Shown here in pieces: positions 34,474 to 44,672 of a DNA stretch of 64,000 nt. Where the stretch lies: NCBI GenBank assembly GCA_947501355.1, contig CANMVA010000001.1, forward strand, positions 62,001 to 126,000, given 5' to 3'. Each line of letters opens with the position of its first letter. The stretch's first letter is position 1. The notes below the pieces were generated by a model. That model saw only the letters and a program-made list of their open reading frames with translations. It did no database searches and was not told the origin of the DNA. Source of the stretch: an uncultured Paracoccaceae bacterium (GTDB lineage Bacteria > Pseudomonadota > Alphaproteobacteria > Rhodobacterales > Rhodobacteraceae). Made by a program: the position numbers and the translations under genes.

Positions 34474-35379
34474 CTACCAGGCGTCGGGCCCTTTATCGGC
34501 AAAGGAATGCACCAGAAAGTCGATGAAGGCGCGGACTTTGGGCTGGGTGAACCGGCCCGGCGGGTAGACCGCGTAAATACCTTGGGTTTCCTGCGGCAGA
34601 TCGGGGATCGCTTCTTCGATCAACCCTTGTTCCATCGCGTCGGCGTAAAGGAAGCTCGGCAGATATGCGATGCCGAGACCAGAAATAGCGGCGTTCAGTA
34701 GCGATTGCCCATCGTTCACCGTCAGCCAGCCCGCCGTGCGCACCTGACGCTTTTCGCCGGAGGGTGCTGTCAGCTTCCAGACATTGCCGCTGGACTGGTT
34801 GGAGTAATGCAGCAGCTTATGCTCGTTCAGATCGTCGATCTTTTCGGGGCGGCCGTATTGCTCGAAATATTCGGGGGAGGCGACCATGCGCTTCGTCGTC
34901 TCAGTCAGTTTGCGGGCGCGCAGGGTGCTGTCTTCCAGCTCTCCAATGCGCACGGCCATGTCGAAGCCTTCGGAAATCAGCTCCACATAGCGGTTGTTCA
35001 GCACCATGTTGACGGTGATATCCGGGAATTCGCTTAGGAAATCACCCAGCACCGGAGAGAGGTGATTTACCCCGAAATCCGTCGCAACCGAGATGCGCAA
35101 AAGCCCGGAGGGGGCCGACTGCATGGAGGTGACAAGGGCGTCTGCTTCGCCCGCGTCATTCAGAACCCGGCGCGCGCGGTCGTAGTAGGCCAGACCAATC
35201 TCGGTCGGGCTGACGCGCCGTGTTGTCCGGTTGAGAAGCCGTGCGCCTAGACGCGCTTCCAGAGACGACACGTGTTTCGAGACAGCGGATTTGGAGATCC
35301 CCATCTTCTTCGCCGCGTCTGTAAAACCGCCCTGATCCACAACAGTGGCAAAGGCTTCCATCTCTGTCAGTCGGTCCAT
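34474..35379 (-). CDS. LysR-family transcriptional regulator
   Basis: 301 residues with an N-terminal winged HTH (MEAFATVVDQGGFTDAAKKMGISKSAVSKHVSSLEARLGARLLNRTTRRVSPTE) and a C-terminal effector domain of the substrate-binding type. It belongs to the large CrgA/DmlR-like subgroup. MDRLTEME at 35379 has a plausible GAGGG upstream; an in-frame ATG 10 codons earlier (35409) has none. Targets and ligand unknown. The neighbour upstream on the same strand is an unrelated pair of unknown proteins, so its regulon cannot be inferred. Confidence 0.9.
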   Translation of the reverse strand: MDRLTEMEAFATVVDQGGFTDAAKKMGISKSAVSKHVSSLEARLGARLLNRTTRRVSPTEIGLAYYDRARRVLNDAGEADALVTSMQSAPSGLLRISVATDFGVNHLSPVLGDFLSEFPDITVNMVLNNRYVELISEGFDMAVRIGELEDSTLRARKLTETTKRMVASPEYFEQYGRPEKIDDLNEHKLLHYSNQSSGNVWKLTAPSGEKRQVRTAGWLTVNDGQSLLNAAISGLGIAYLPSFLYADAMEQGLIEEAIPDLPQETQGIYAVYPPGRFTQPKVRAFIDFLVHSFADKGPDAW

Positions 35380-35545
35380 AACCGCACCCTCAATACTTTT
35401 CGTTGACATCGGGTATGGCGGCCAAATCAGACAGGATTGGGGCGGATGGCGGACAATATCGCGGTAATACGGTGATCGTTACCTTTGCGGAAACGGCTTT
35501 AAGCCGAGCCGCACATGCGAAATACACGCCTAGGCGGAAATTCGC

Positions 35546-35926
35546 TTAGCCCATTGTTTCAAGACAATGGCGCCGAAACGCCCGCTTGAGCATGTCCAGT
35601 TCAGCGCGCAACAAAGCGGTTTCGGTGCGGATATCCTCCGACAAGGGCTCACCCGAAATCAGGGTGAAGCTGCTCAGCGTCTCGCCCGATCCCTTCTCGA
35701 TCACGACGATTGTATGCACCCCATCCGAGACCGCCTCGATCGGGACGGGGATCTGCACGTTCCATTCATTGCCAGCCGGGTCTTCCTTGACGTTGATCCC
35801 CATGATCGGCTGATCCAGATGCAGCGCCACCAGATCGGGCTGCATGTTCCCAGCACCGTCCCAGGTCATGACACCTTCCCAGATCCCTGCCTGCAACCGG
35901 GTCTTGGTAAGCGTAAGCGTGGCCAT
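35546..35926 (-). CDS. Uncharacterised protein, 126 aa
   Basis: No domain recognised. The N-terminal 85 residues look beta-rich (LTLTKTRLQAGIWEGVM, NVQIPVPIEAVSDGVHTIVVIEKG) and the C-terminal 35 residues an amphipathic helix (TETALLRAELDMLKRAFRRHC) that could form a coiled coil. No signal peptide. It begins 12 nt after the stop of the DUF6478-like gene with GGAGCTGAC upstream, so the two are probably co-translated and may work together. Confidence 0.75.
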   Translation of the reverse strand: MATLTLTKTRLQAGIWEGVMTWDGAGNMQPDLVALHLDQPIMGINVKEDPAGNEWNVQIPVPIEAVSDGVHTIVVIEKGSGETLSSFTLISGEPLSEDIRTETALLRAELDMLKRAFRRHCLETMG

Positions 35927-35938
35927 CTGTCAGCTCCT

Positions 35939-36697
35939 TTACAGCTCAGCGCGGGGGCGGCGGCTGAACGTAACATCGCGCAGAATGATCTGGTTCATCT
36001 CTGGTCCTTCAAAGATCAGATCGACCCACATCCGTTCGACGCGCTTTTCGTTCATCTTGGTGTAGGCGAGGTCAAACTCGACCATCACCTCTTCTTCATG
36101 CAGCGGCAGTTCGCGCACGATCTGTTCGGTGTTCGGCCCGTGCTTGACGTTGAGCCGGGCAAAAATCTCAAGCGGCTTTTCCATCTCGACAATGGTGTCC
36201 ATCCGCACCAGATGCCGCTTCTTGAGGCCTTGGGCGGCCTCTTCGGGCAGATCGACGACCATCGACAGATAGCTGCCGTCAAAGCGGAAGACATCCATGC
36301 GCATCCCGAACGGGGCCAGATCGCTGTCGCGGTGATTGCGCAGCTGGCGCACGGTGAGTTCCGTCACCTTGCAATCGTGAAAGATCGTTGCCTCTGGCCC
36401 GAAGGACGTCTTGTTCTCGACCGAGGCATAGCCGGGGGTCATCAGCGGCTCCCGCCACAATTGTGGACGCCACGCCCAGTCCGAGCCCGCAGGCCGCCGC
36501 ATCGCCTTGGTGCCGATCAGCGGCAGCGCCAGACGGCTCTCAGACACGGCAATCAGTTCATTCAGACGCGCCTGCAACTGCTTTGCGCGCGAGCGCTGAC
36601 GGCGCAGGGTGGACAGATCGGTATCGCGCGCAGCCCTTGCGGCCTTGCTCCAGCGGTCGAGAACCCTTTGGTAGAAAAATTTGTCAAACACGCCCAT
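35939..36697 (-). CDS. Conserved protein of unknown function (DUF6478-like)
   Basis: 252 aa, soluble, no signal peptide. The N-terminal part is helical and basic (FFYQRVLDRWSKAARAARDTDLSTLRRQRSRAKQLQARLNEL). The C-terminal part is beta-rich, with IFHDCKVTELTVRQLRNHRDSDLAPFGMRMDVFRFDGSYLSM. I think it is the rhodobacterial DUF6478 family, but this is from memory of the sequence type. ATG 36697 has AGGG 7 nt upstream; ATG 36733 is an alternative. It is co-directional and close to the 126-aa gene. Confidence 0.72.
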   Translation of the reverse strand: MGVFDKFFYQRVLDRWSKAARAARDTDLSTLRRQRSRAKQLQARLNELIAVSESRLALPLIGTKAMRRPAGSDWAWRPQLWREPLMTPGYASVENKTSFGPEATIFHDCKVTELTVRQLRNHRDSDLAPFGMRMDVFRFDGSYLSMVVDLPEEAAQGLKKRHLVRMDTIVEMEKPLEIFARLNVKHGPNTEQIVRELPLHEEEVMVEFDLAYTKMNEKRVERMWVDLIFEGPEMNQIILRDVTFSRRPRAEL

Positions 36698-36756
36698 ACC
36701 CGGCCCTATCGTCATTGCTGACTGGGAAAACACATTAGAGACTGAATGTTAACAGT

Positions 36757-37476
36757 CTATTCCTCTTTGGGAAACAATCCCGACAACGTGCCAGCGCGTG
36801 ATGCGGGCGGCTCTGCTTGCTGCTCGACAACGGGCGAGCGGCTGTCTCTGCGAATGTCCGCCGCCAGAGCGCGGATCATCCGCAGCCCCGTCTGTGCACT
36901 GAGCGGTTCAGCCTCATAACCACGCACGGTCAGGCTGACCAAACGCCCGCCCGCTGCGATCAAACCGCGCCAATAACTTTCCTCCAACGCACTCACCGGC
37001 GCCTCGGCCTCGGCCACGCGCACGAAAAAAGCGCCCTGACGGCTGTCTGTCTGTAAGATCGACACGGCCCCCCCGCCATTCGTGGCCAACAGGCCGCGAC
37101 CTTCGGCGCTTGTCACGAAGGCTTCAAGCTCCTCGGCAGAGGCCGCCGGAAGCGCGCCGCGCGTGGCAGACACAGTGATCAAAGCGACCGACCGGGGCCA
37201 TTCGATCCCCGGAACTTTCAACGCCGCGCAGGGGGCGAGCACGACAAAGTTGCCGCCCAGCCCATTACGCCTTGACCTGGTGTCTACGCAGTAACCGTCA
37301 GGGGTTGCGATCCGGACGGTCTCGGCCAGCACGGTCTCGCGGATGGCGGGGGGTCCGTCATCGCCCGGCACCGCGCCGTCCAGAAAGCCCAGCGCCGTCG
37401 GTCCGCCCTCACAGGCGGCCAGCGCCGCCAGAAAGGTGAAGCCTGCACAAAGCCGTTTAAACCTAGATATCCGCAT
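36757..37476 (-). CDS. Putative lipoprotein of unknown function
   Basis: 239-residue protein starting [22 protein letters not shown], a signal with a lipobox-like end (ALAAC, Cys22), so probably membrane-anchored. The mature part has a conserved-looking [23 protein letters not shown] and [15 protein letters not shown] do not recognise a named domain. ATG 37476 lies inside the 3' end of ilvD (14-nt overlap), so it is co-transcribed with ilvD. Its 19-nt-distant neighbour on the left is the window's DUF6478-like gene region. Confidence 0.75.
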   Translation of the reverse strand: MRISRFKRLCAGFTFLAALAACEGGPTALGFLDGAVPGDDGPPAIRETVLAETVRIATPDGYCVDTRSRRNGLGGNFVVLAPCAALKVPGIEWPRSVALITVSATRGALPAASAEELEAFVTSAEGRGLLATNGGGAVSILQTDSRQGAFFVRVAEAEAPVSALEESYWRGLIAAGGRLVSLTVRGYEAEPLSAQTGLRMIRALAADIRRDSRSPVVEQQAEPPASRAGTLSGLFPKEE

Positions 37477-39190
37477 AGACGTGCCGCTCGTCCTTGCCTC
37501 CGGGATGGGTGACCGCACCGTTCTTGGTGTTGCCCACCAGCTGCGCATATTTCCAAAGCGCGCCAGAGGCATAGATCGTCTCGCGCGGGCCTTTCCACTC
37601 GGCTTTGCGGGCCTGAAGCTCTTCTTCGGTCAGATCAACTGACAGCTCACCCTTGATGGCGTCCAGCGTGATGATGTCACCGTCTTTCAGCATGCCAATC
37701 GGCCCACCATGGGCCGCTTCAGGGCCCACATGCCCCACACAGAAGCCACGCGTCGCGCCTGAAAAACGACCATCGGTGATCAGCGCGACCTTCTTGCCCA
37801 TGCCCTGACCGGACAGCGCTGCTGTCGTCGCCAGCATCTCCCGCATGCCAGGACCACCGGCGGGGCCTTCGTTGCGGATGACCAGCACCTCGCCTTCCTC
37901 ATATTCGCGCTTCTGCACAGCGGCAAAGGCGTCCTCTTCGCACTCAAAGACGCGCGCAGGGCCTACGAACCGCTGATGCTGCGCCTCCATGCCCGCGACT
38001 TTCACGATGGCACCTTCGGGGGCCAAGTTGCCCTCAAGCCCGACAACACCGCCGGTTTTCGTCAATGGTGCATCAATGGGATAGATCACCTTGCCATCGG
38101 CCTCCCCGGTCACCCGGTCAATCTCTTCGCCGATGGAATAGCCTGTCGCGGTCATGCAATCCTCGTGGATCAGACCGGCCTTGCGCAGCTCTTTCATGAC
38201 AACGGGCACACCGCCTGCCTCATAAAGGTCCTTGGCCACATACTGACCGCCGGGCTTGAGATCGACGAAGTAAGGCGTGTCGCGGAAGATCTCGCAGACA
38301 TCGGCCAGATCGAAATCAATCCCGGCTTCATGGGCAATCGCGGGCAGGTGGAGCCCGGCATTGGTCGAGCCGCCCGTGCAAGCCACGATGCGCGCAGCAT
38401 TCTCAAGGCTCTTGCGCGTCACGATATTCCGCGCGCGGATGTTCTTGGCGATCAGGTTCATCACCGCCTCGCCCGACGCCACAGAATACTGGTCGCGGCT
38501 CTCATAAGGCGCAGGCGCGCCCGAAGAATTGGGCAGCGCCAGACCAATGGCCTCAGATACACAAGCCATGGTGTTGGCCGTGAATTGACCGCCACAGGCC
38601 CCGGCGGACGGGCACGCCACACGCTCCAGCACGGCCAGCTGCTCGTCCGAGTAATTGCCTGCCTGATGCTGACCGACGGCCTCAAACACATCCTGAACGG
38701 TCACATCCTTGCCTTCCAGACGGCCCGGCAGGATTGACCCGCCATAGATGAAAACCGACGGCGTGTTCAGACGCACCATCGCCATCATCATACCCGGCAG
38801 GGATTTGTCACAGCCCGCAAGCCCCACAACCGCGTCATAGGAATGCCCGCGCATCGTCAGCTCAACCGTATCGGCAATCGCTTCGCGCGAGGCCAGCGAG
38901 GACCGCATACCCTCATGCCCCATCGCAATGCCGTCCGTTACGGTGATCGTGGTAAATTCGCGCGGCGTCCCGCCCCCGGCTTTCACCCCCAGCTTCACCG
39001 CCTGCGCCTGCCGGTTCAGCGCGATATTGCAAGGCGCCGCTTCGTTCCAGCAGGTCGCAACGCCCACGAAAGGTTGTGCGATTTCTTCTTCGCTCAGACC
39101 CATCGCGTAGTAGTAGGACCGATGCGGCGCGCGCTGCGGTCCTTCGGTGACGTGTCGGCTGGGAAGACGGGATTTGTCAAACTTGCTCAT
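37463..39190 (-). CDS. ilvD: Dihydroxy-acid dehydratase
   Basis: 575-residue Fe-S dehydratase of branched-chain amino-acid biosynthesis (2,3-dihydroxy-isovalerate to 2-oxoisovalerate). It has cluster-binding cysteines in [30 protein letters not shown] and [11 protein letters not shown], plus the C-terminal [24 protein letters not shown] 39190 ([17 protein letters not shown]) matches homologues; the frame extends upstream but crosses the dispersed repeat. GGAGG lies 11 nt upstream. It is followed by an overlapping lipoprotein gene. Confidence 0.97.
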   Translation of the reverse strand: MSKFDKSRLPSRHVTEGPQRAPHRSYYYAMGLSEEEIAQPFVGVATCWNEAAPCNIALNRQAQAVKLGVKAGGGTPREFTTITVTDGIAMGHEGMRSSLASREAIADTVELTMRGHSYDAVVGLAGCDKSLPGMMMAMVRLNTPSVFIYGGSILPGRLEGKDVTVQDVFEAVGQHQAGNYSDEQLAVLERVACPSAGACGGQFTANTMACVSEAIGLALPNSSGAPAPYESRDQYSVASGEAVMNLIAKNIRARNIVTRKSLENAARIVACTGGSTNAGLHLPAIAHEAGIDFDLADVCEIFRDTPYFVDLKPGGQYVAKDLYEAGGVPVVMKELRKAGLIHEDCMTATGYSIGEEIDRVTGEADGKVIYPIDAPLTKTGGVVGLEGNLAPEGAIVKVAGMEAQHQRFVGPARVFECEEDAFAAVQKREYEEGEVLVIRNEGPAGGPGMREMLATTAALSGQGMGKKVALITDGRFSGATRGFCVGHVGPEAAHGGPIGMLKDGDIITLDAIKGELSVDLTEEELQARKAEWKGPRETIYASGALWKYAQLVGNTKNGAVTHPGGKDERHVYADI

Positions 39191-39300
39191 GTGGGTCGAA
39201 GCCTCCGGAAAAACAGTTGTTTGTGGATAAGCAACCCAGCCTTTTTTCACAAGCGCGTTCCCGCCCCGGTCTTCACGGATTGTTAAGGTTAATGACCCCG

Positions 39301-39360
39301 CTTCTTTTGTGCCAAAATAGCTCCGGGGGGCTGCGCAGCAGCGGGGGCAGAGCCCCCTCC
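39301..39360 (+). repeat. Dispersed repeat in the ilvD/CPBP divergent region
   Basis: CTTCTTTTGTGCCAAAATAG, then CTCCGGGGGG and the hairpin GGGGGC-aga-GCCCCC (39343-39348 with 39352-39357). Unlike the other copies it lies upstream of genes on both sides rather than after a stop codon. Confidence 0.7.
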
Positions 39361-39420
39361 GACCCTGCCTTTTTCGCGCCAGGGGGTGCGCATCCACGCA
39401 AAACACCCTACGTGATCCCA

Positions 39421-40299
39421 ATGCGTTACGCCCCATACGAGACCCTGATCACCCCCGCCCGCGCTCAGCCCGAGCTTTGGCGCATCGCTGTTGGCGTGGC
39501 GGTCGCGCTCGCGGTCTATGTGCTGCTTCTGATGAGCTACGGCCTGAGTATCGACCGGATCAGCGGCGATCCCGACACGTTTGTCGAGATGATCGACGGC
39601 TCCACCCCAGCCGACACGATGGGCTTTCTGCTGACCTTCGTTTTCATGATCGCGGGCACGCTCACGGCAGCCATTTTGCTGCATGGCCGCGGCTTGCTCT
39701 CGTTGCTTGGCCCGCTGCCGTACATGCTGCGCGACGGGATTAGGGCCATCGGTGCGCTGATCATGCTTTACGGGGTCGTCACCGTGTTGCCGCCCTACAT
39801 GATGGACGATCTGACGCCGAACCTTGAGCTCTCCGCCTGGCTGATCCTGCTGCCGATCTCGCTGATCCTCGTTCTGATCCAGGTCAGCGCCGAAGAGATT
39901 TTCTTTCGCGGCTATCTGCAAAGCCAATTGGCGGCGCGCTTTTCCTCTCCGGTGATCTGGATCGTCCTGCCGTCGGTAATGTTTGGCGCGCTGCATTACA
40001 GCCCCGCCGATTACGGCTCTGCGGCGTGGCTGGTGGCGCTTTGGGCCACGGCCTTTGGCATCTTCGCCGCTGATCTGACTGCGCGCACGGGCACCCTTGG
40101 TCCGGCCATCGCGCTGCACTTTGTCAACAATGTCTCGGCGCTGCTGTTCATGTCGCTCGATGGTCCGCTCTCGGGCCTCGCGCTCTATACGCTGCAAGTC
40201 AACGTCGATGATCCACATGTGATCATGCCGCTTCTTTGGATAGATGCCATGATGATGGTTGTGAGCTGGATCGCGGTGCGTCTGGCCTTACGCGTCTGA
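39421..40299 (+). CDS. CPBP-family intramembrane metalloprotease
   Basis: 292-residue polytopic membrane protein of the CPBP/Abi family (CaaX-protease-like). Active-site motifs are [15 protein letters not shown] (Glu-Glu and Arg), GALHYSP and ALHFVNN, in order. About eight hydrophobic segments. Substrate unknown; bacterial members include immunity and sorting proteases. ATG 39421 (MRYAPYETL) is preferred over the longer frame, which reads through the repeat element. It is probably monocistronic, 59 bp before accD. Confidence 0.88.
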   Translation: MRYAPYETLITPARAQPELWRIAVGVAVALAVYVLLLMSYGLSIDRISGDPDTFVEMIDGSTPADTMGFLLTFVFMIAGTLTAAILLHGRGLLSLLGPLPYMLRDGIRAIGALIMLYGVVTVLPPYMMDDLTPNLELSAWLILLPISLILVLIQVSAEEIFFRGYLQSQLAARFSSPVIWIVLPSVMFGALHYSPADYGSAAWLVALWATAFGIFAADLTARTGTLGPAIALHFVNNVSALLFMSLDGPLSGLALYTLQVNVDDPHVIMPLLWIDAMMMVVSWIAVRLALRV

Positions 40300-40358
40300 T
40301 TGCATTTCCCCCGGACGCGGCTTATCTGAGGTCAACCTGATATCCGTCCGAGGCACAG

Positions 40359-41297
40359 ATGAACTGGATTTCCAACTACGTTCGCCCAAAGATCAATTCG
40401 CTCTTTTCCCGGCGCGAAGTTCCTGAGAACCTTTGGACGAAATGCGATGATTGCGGCACCATGCTGTTTCACCGCGAGCTTTCCGAAAATCTGAATGTCT
40501 GCACCAATTGCGGGCATCACATGGCGATCACGCCGCGCGATCGGTTCACGGCGCTTTTCGACGGCGGCGTTTTTGCCGAAATCGCGGTGCCGGAACCTAT
40601 CGCTGACCCGCTGCATTTCCGCGATCAGAAGAAATATCCCGACCGGATGCGCGCCGCGCAAAAGGCCACGGGCGAGAAAGAAGCGATGCTGGTTGCCGAG
40701 GGCGAGATCGGGCGCACCCCCATCGTCGCCGCCTGTCAGGATTTCAGTTTCATGGGCGGCTCTATGGGGATGTTTGTAGGAAATGCGATCATTGCGGCTG
40801 CTGAGCGTGCAACCGAACTGGGCCGACCGCTGATCCTCTTTTCCGCCGCCGGCGGCGCGCGCATGCAGGAAGGCATTCTCAGCCTGATGCAGATGCCGCG
40901 CACGACCGTCGCACTGCAAATGCTCAAAGAGGCGGGCCTGCCTTACATCGTCGTGCTCACGCACCCGACCACAGGCGGTGTGACCGCGTCCTATGCGATG
41001 CTGGGCGACGTGCATATCGCGGAACCCAACGCGCTGATCTGCTTTGCAGGCCCGCGCGTGATCGAACAAACCATCCGGGAGAAACTGCCCGAAGGGTTTC
41101 AGCGCGCGGAATACTTGCTGGATCACGGCATGCTCGACCGCGTCACCAAGCGGACCGAGCTGCGCAACGAGCTGATCACGATCACCCGGATGTTGATGAA
41201 GAAGCCACCTCAAGTGGTGGGCGATCTGCCTCCACCCGAACCCGTCGTTGACGATACTCAGCCCGAAGCTGCCCCGGAAGAGGCCGCCAAGGAATGA
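40359..41297 (+). CDS. accD: Acetyl-CoA carboxylase carboxyltransferase subunit beta
   Basis: 312-residue beta subunit that transfers CO2 from biotin to acetyl-CoA, giving malonyl-CoA. The N-terminal zinc ribbon uses Cys29, Cys32, Cys48 and Cys51. The crotonase-fold body has [17 protein letters not shown] and [11 protein letters not shown]. The C-terminal tail is acidic and Pro/Glu/Ala-rich. It pairs with AccA encoded elsewhere. Translationally coupled to folC (ATGA), the usual accD-folC arrangement. Confidence 0.97.
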   Translation: MNWISNYVRPKINSLFSRREVPENLWTKCDDCGTMLFHRELSENLNVCTNCGHHMAITPRDRFTALFDGGVFAEIAVPEPIADPLHFRDQKKYPDRMRAAQKATGEKEAMLVAEGEIGRTPIVAACQDFSFMGGSMGMFVGNAIIAAAERATELGRPLILFSAAGGARMQEGILSLMQMPRTTVALQMLKEAGLPYIVVLTHPTTGGVTASYAMLGDVHIAEPNALICFAGPRVIEQTIREKLPEGFQRAEYLLDHGMLDRVTKRTELRNELITITRMLMKKPPQVVGDLPPPEPVVDDTQPEAAPEEAAKE

Positions 41298-42562
41298 GCC
41301 TGCCCGGCTCGGACGTCATCCTGCAAAGGATGATGGCGCTTCATCCCAAAATCATCGACCTCACGCTGGACCGTGTCTGGCGCTTGCTGGCCGCTCTGGA
41401 ACATCCCGAAAAGGCGGTGCCTCCGGTTATTCACATCGCGGGCACCAATGGCAAAGGCTCGACCCTTGCCATGATCCGCGCAGGGCTGGAGGGCGCAGGG
41501 CTCAGCTGTCATGCCTACACATCCCCTCATCTAGCACGGTTTCACGAGCGTATCCGCGTAGCGGGAAAGCTGATCGACGAAGACACGCTCAGCGCGGTTC
41601 TGGACGAGTGCTACACAGCCAATAACAGCGAAAACATCACCTATTTCGAGATCACGACAATCGCCGCCTTTCTGGCGTTTTCGCGCGCTTCTGCGGACTT
41701 CACCTTGATGGAAGTAGGCCTTGGCGGGCGGCTGGATGCGACCAACGTGTTCGAGGCCCCCGCCGTCACCGTGATCACGCCTGTCGATATGGATCACCAG
41801 CAGTTTCTGGGCGAGACGCTGCCAGAGATCGCAGGCGAGAAAGCCGGGATCATCAAGCGCGGCGTGCCTTGCGTCGTCGGTCCTCAGCATGAGGCCGCGA
41901 TGGACGTGATTGAGGCCCGCGCGGCGCGGATGGGTGCGCCTCTGATGGCCTACGGCCAGCAGTGGCATGTCTGGGAAGAACGCGGGCGGCTGATCTATCA
42001 GGACGAAACCGGCCTGCTTGATCTGCCCTTGCCCGCCCTGATCGGCGCGCATCAGATCCAGAATGCAGGCGCCGCCATCGCCACATTGCGCGTGTTGGGG
42101 CAAGGCGACGCCGAAAAGGCGATGACTGATACCACATGGCCCGCCCGGATGCAGCGTCTACGTAGTGGACCTCTGGTGGAGGCCGCAGGCCCTGCCGAGC
42201 TGTGGCTTGACGGTGGCCACAACCCCGCCGCAGGCGACGCGCTGGCAGAGGTTCTGGCAGGCCTGCCCAAACGCCCGACCCACCTGATCTGCGGGATGCT
42301 GAACACCAAAGACATCGCGGGCTATTTGCGCCCGCTGGCCGCGCACGCCGAGCAACTGATCGCCGTGTCGATACCCGGCGAGGCGAACACGCTTCCAGCT
42401 GAGGACACCGCGAAGGCGGCGCGCAGCGTCGGTCTGCACGCCTCAACTGCCGAGGATGTGGGCAAAGCCGTCGCCCGGATCACGGCAGACGCCCCTCATG
42501 CGCGCATCCTGATTTGCGGTTCGCTTTACCTCGCCGGGGCGATCTTGCGCGAAAACGCCTGA
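41294..42562 (+). CDS. folC: Bifunctional folylpolyglutamate synthase/dihydrofolate synthase
   Basis: 422-residue Mur-ligase-type enzyme that adds glutamate to dihydropteroate and folates. The P-loop is [15 protein letters not shown], followed by [26 protein letters not shown] and the C-terminal [14 protein letters not shown]. Complete. It starts in the accD stop (ATGA), as in many proteobacteria. Confidence 0.96.
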   Translation: MSLPGSDVILQRMMALHPKIIDLTLDRVWRLLAALEHPEKAVPPVIHIAGTNGKGSTLAMIRAGLEGAGLSCHAYTSPHLARFHERIRVAGKLIDEDTLSAVLDECYTANNSENITYFEITTIAAFLAFSRASADFTLMEVGLGGRLDATNVFEAPAVTVITPVDMDHQQFLGETLPEIAGEKAGIIKRGVPCVVGPQHEAAMDVIEARAARMGAPLMAYGQQWHVWEERGRLIYQDETGLLDLPLPALIGAHQIQNAGAAIATLRVLGQGDAEKAMTDTTWPARMQRLRSGPLVEAAGPAELWLDGGHNPAAGDALAEVLAGLPKRPTHLICGMLNTKDIAGYLRPLAAHAEQLIAVSIPGEANTLPAEDTAKAARSVGLHASTAEDVGKAVARITADAPHARILICGSLYLAGAILRENA

Positions 42563-42761
42563 ATTTCCGGCTCTTAGCTGGGAAACGAATCAGTTTTGAT
42601 TGACGTCGGGTTCCCTGACCCCCTACATATAGGCCAGCAGCATAGGTAAGCGCTCCCGGGCCATAAGGATGCCCACATAAAGCGCAGCCTGAACTGAGGT
42701 AAAGGAATGCCGGGCGACGGTCGGTGCCAAACGGGACCGGACCGAGACCGGGTAAAGCAGC

Positions 42762-43520
42762 ATGATACAGAGCCCGCTTTCAAAACATCAGATTATCGCA
42801 CTTGCCGCCGTCTTTGCGATCTGCGTCTCGACGCTGTTGCTCTTGGCGCCCGGAAGCGCGCCAGATGATACAACCAACGCTGATGTCGCCCGGTCCGAAA
42901 CCCCCGCCGCGCTAACCAGCGGCGCGAACCTGTCATCTGCCAACCTGCGCAGCATCGGCGGGTCCGAGGACCCATCGGGCGCCACGCGGCAAGTCTATGC
43001 GCTGGATCGGCCCTCCTCCGGTGTGCTGATCACGTTGGGAACGGCCCATCTGGATGCCGCATCCGTGCAAGGCAAAACCAAGGTTGCCCCGCCGCCCAGC
43101 GCACCGAAATTCGTAGCCGCGCCCATCCCTGCGCCGGAACGAGCCCCCGCGCCACCTGCCGCAGCCGAACCGGTGCTGGCGGAGCCTGTCGTGGAAGAGC
43201 CTGTCCAAATCGCAACACCTGCGCCGCAACCCGCCGCCGCGCCAGAGCCGGCACCTGCCCAAGACATGGTCACCGCAACCGCCCCCATTTTTGAGAACGA
43301 CGAGGATCTGGTCGATACCGCGATCCTCTTCGGCCAAATGACCAGCAGCGCCAGTGCTGAACCGCGCATCTACACGGTCGTCGCAGGCGACAGCCTCGCC
43401 TCAATCGCGCAGCGCTTTTATGGCTCGACCGATGCCGCTGTGCGCATTTTCGAGGCAAACCGCGCCACGCTGCGCGCACCCGAAAGCATCTCTGTCGGGC
43501 AAGCGCTGGTTATCCCTTAG
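42762..43520 (+). CDS. LysM-domain protein with a Pro/Ala-rich linker
   Basis: 252 residues: an N-terminal signal-anchor (HQIIALAAVFAICVSTLLLLAPG), a long low-complexity Pro/Ala/Glu linker (about residues 105-175), then a C-terminal LysM domain (RIYTVVAGDSLASIAQRFYGSTDAAVRIFEANRATL) that binds peptidoglycan. It probably spans from the inner membrane into the wall layer. Its stop overlaps the convergent zapE by 4 nt. A 199-bp gap before it holds no recognisable feature. Confidence 0.88.
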   Translation: MIQSPLSKHQIIALAAVFAICVSTLLLLAPGSAPDDTTNADVARSETPAALTSGANLSSANLRSIGGSEDPSGATRQVYALDRPSSGVLITLGTAHLDAASVQGKTKVAPPPSAPKFVAAPIPAPERAPAPPAAAEPVLAEPVVEEPVQIATPAPQPAAAPEPAPAQDMVTATAPIFENDEDLVDTAILFGQMTSSASAEPRIYTVVAGDSLASIAQRFYGSTDAAVRIFEANRATLRAPESISVGQALVIP

Positions 43521-44569
43521 GACGCCCAATCCGCGCTTTGCATTTCCCGTAACCGGCTGGCGGTGCGTTCAAACTCGAACGTGCCTTCGCCTTCCAGATA
43601 AAGCATTTCCGGCGTGGCCTCTGCCGAGCAGATCAGCCGCACATGGGCCTCGTAAAGCGCGTCGATCAGGGTGACGAAACGTTTGGCCTCGTTGAAGTTC
43701 GACCGGCTGAGGCAGGGGATGTTTTCCAGCACCAGCACCCTCACCTTGTCGGCCAGTTCCAGGTAATCCGCCGCCCCCAAGGGCTTGCCGCACAGATCAA
43801 AGAACGTCGTGCGCGCCACGCCATTGCGGAAGGCTGGCAAGACGACCTCGCGTCCGTTCACATGCAGCGTCAGGGGCGTGCTTTCGCCGCCCGTCAGATC
43901 ATTCCAGACCGCATCAATCTGCGCGCGCGCCTCGGCGTTGATCGGCGTGAAATAGATCGGGGAGCCTTCGAGCCGGTGCTGGCGGTAATCGGTCTCGGAT
44001 TCCAGCTCCCACACCTGCATCCGCTCTTTCAGCAGGTCAATAAAGGGCAGGAAAAGCTGCCGGTTCAGACCGTCTTTGTAAAGATCATCCGGCACCCGGT
44101 TGGAGGTCGTCACGACGACCACACCTGCCTCGAAAAGCTGCTCGAACAGACGCCCCACAATCATCGCGTCGGTGATGTCGGTGATCTGCATCTCGTCAAA
44201 GGCCAGCAACCGCACTTCGTCGATGATCGCCTTGGCCACCGGCACAATCGCATCATCCACACCGCGCTTGCGGGCCTCGGTCATGCCGCGATGCACCTCT
44301 TGCATGAACGCGTGAAAATGCACACGGCGGGCAGGCACTTCGAGCGTTTCGACGAACAAATCCATTAACATCGACTTGCCGCGCCCCACACCGCCCCAAA
44401 GATAAAGCCCCTTGATCGGCTCAGGTGCTTTGCGAAACAGCCCTTTCTTGACCGGCTTGGCCAGCTCGGCCCGGATCCGTTCCAACTCTGCCAAGGCGGC
44501 ATGTTGCACCGGATCGGCCCTCAGCACCCCGGCAGCGACCCGTTCTTCGTATAATTTCACCACGTCCAT
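43517..44569 (-). CDS. zapE: Cell division ATPase ZapE (AFG1-like)
   Basis: 350-residue AAA-type ATPase of the ZapE/AFG1 family, which interacts with the Z-ring. The Walker A motif GGVGRGKS lies at residues 59-66, and Walker B is LLAFDEMQITDITDAMIVGRLFE. The C-terminal FDLCGKPLGAADYLELA and IPCLSRSNFNEAKRFVTLIDALYE are family-typical. Complete. Its 5' end is divergent from the MFS gene. Confidence 0.95.
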   Translation of the reverse strand: MDVVKLYEERVAAGVLRADPVQHAALAELERIRAELAKPVKKGLFRKAPEPIKGLYLWGGVGRGKSMLMDLFVETLEVPARRVHFHAFMQEVHRGMTEARKRGVDDAIVPVAKAIIDEVRLLAFDEMQITDITDAMIVGRLFEQLFEAGVVVVTTSNRVPDDLYKDGLNRQLFLPFIDLLKERMQVWELESETDYRQHRLEGSPIYFTPINAEARAQIDAVWNDLTGGESTPLTLHVNGREVVLPAFRNGVARTTFFDLCGKPLGAADYLELADKVRVLVLENIPCLSRSNFNEAKRFVTLIDALYEAHVRLICSAEATPEMLYLEGEGTFEFERTASRLREMQSADWAS

Positions 44570-44672
44570 AGGACTGCTCTAGCGCAGAGGGCGCGACACA
44601 TAAATATGTCTTAACCGTCGCATCACGATTTCGCATTTGACCGAAAGGCAGGCGGCGATCACAGTCGGTGCC

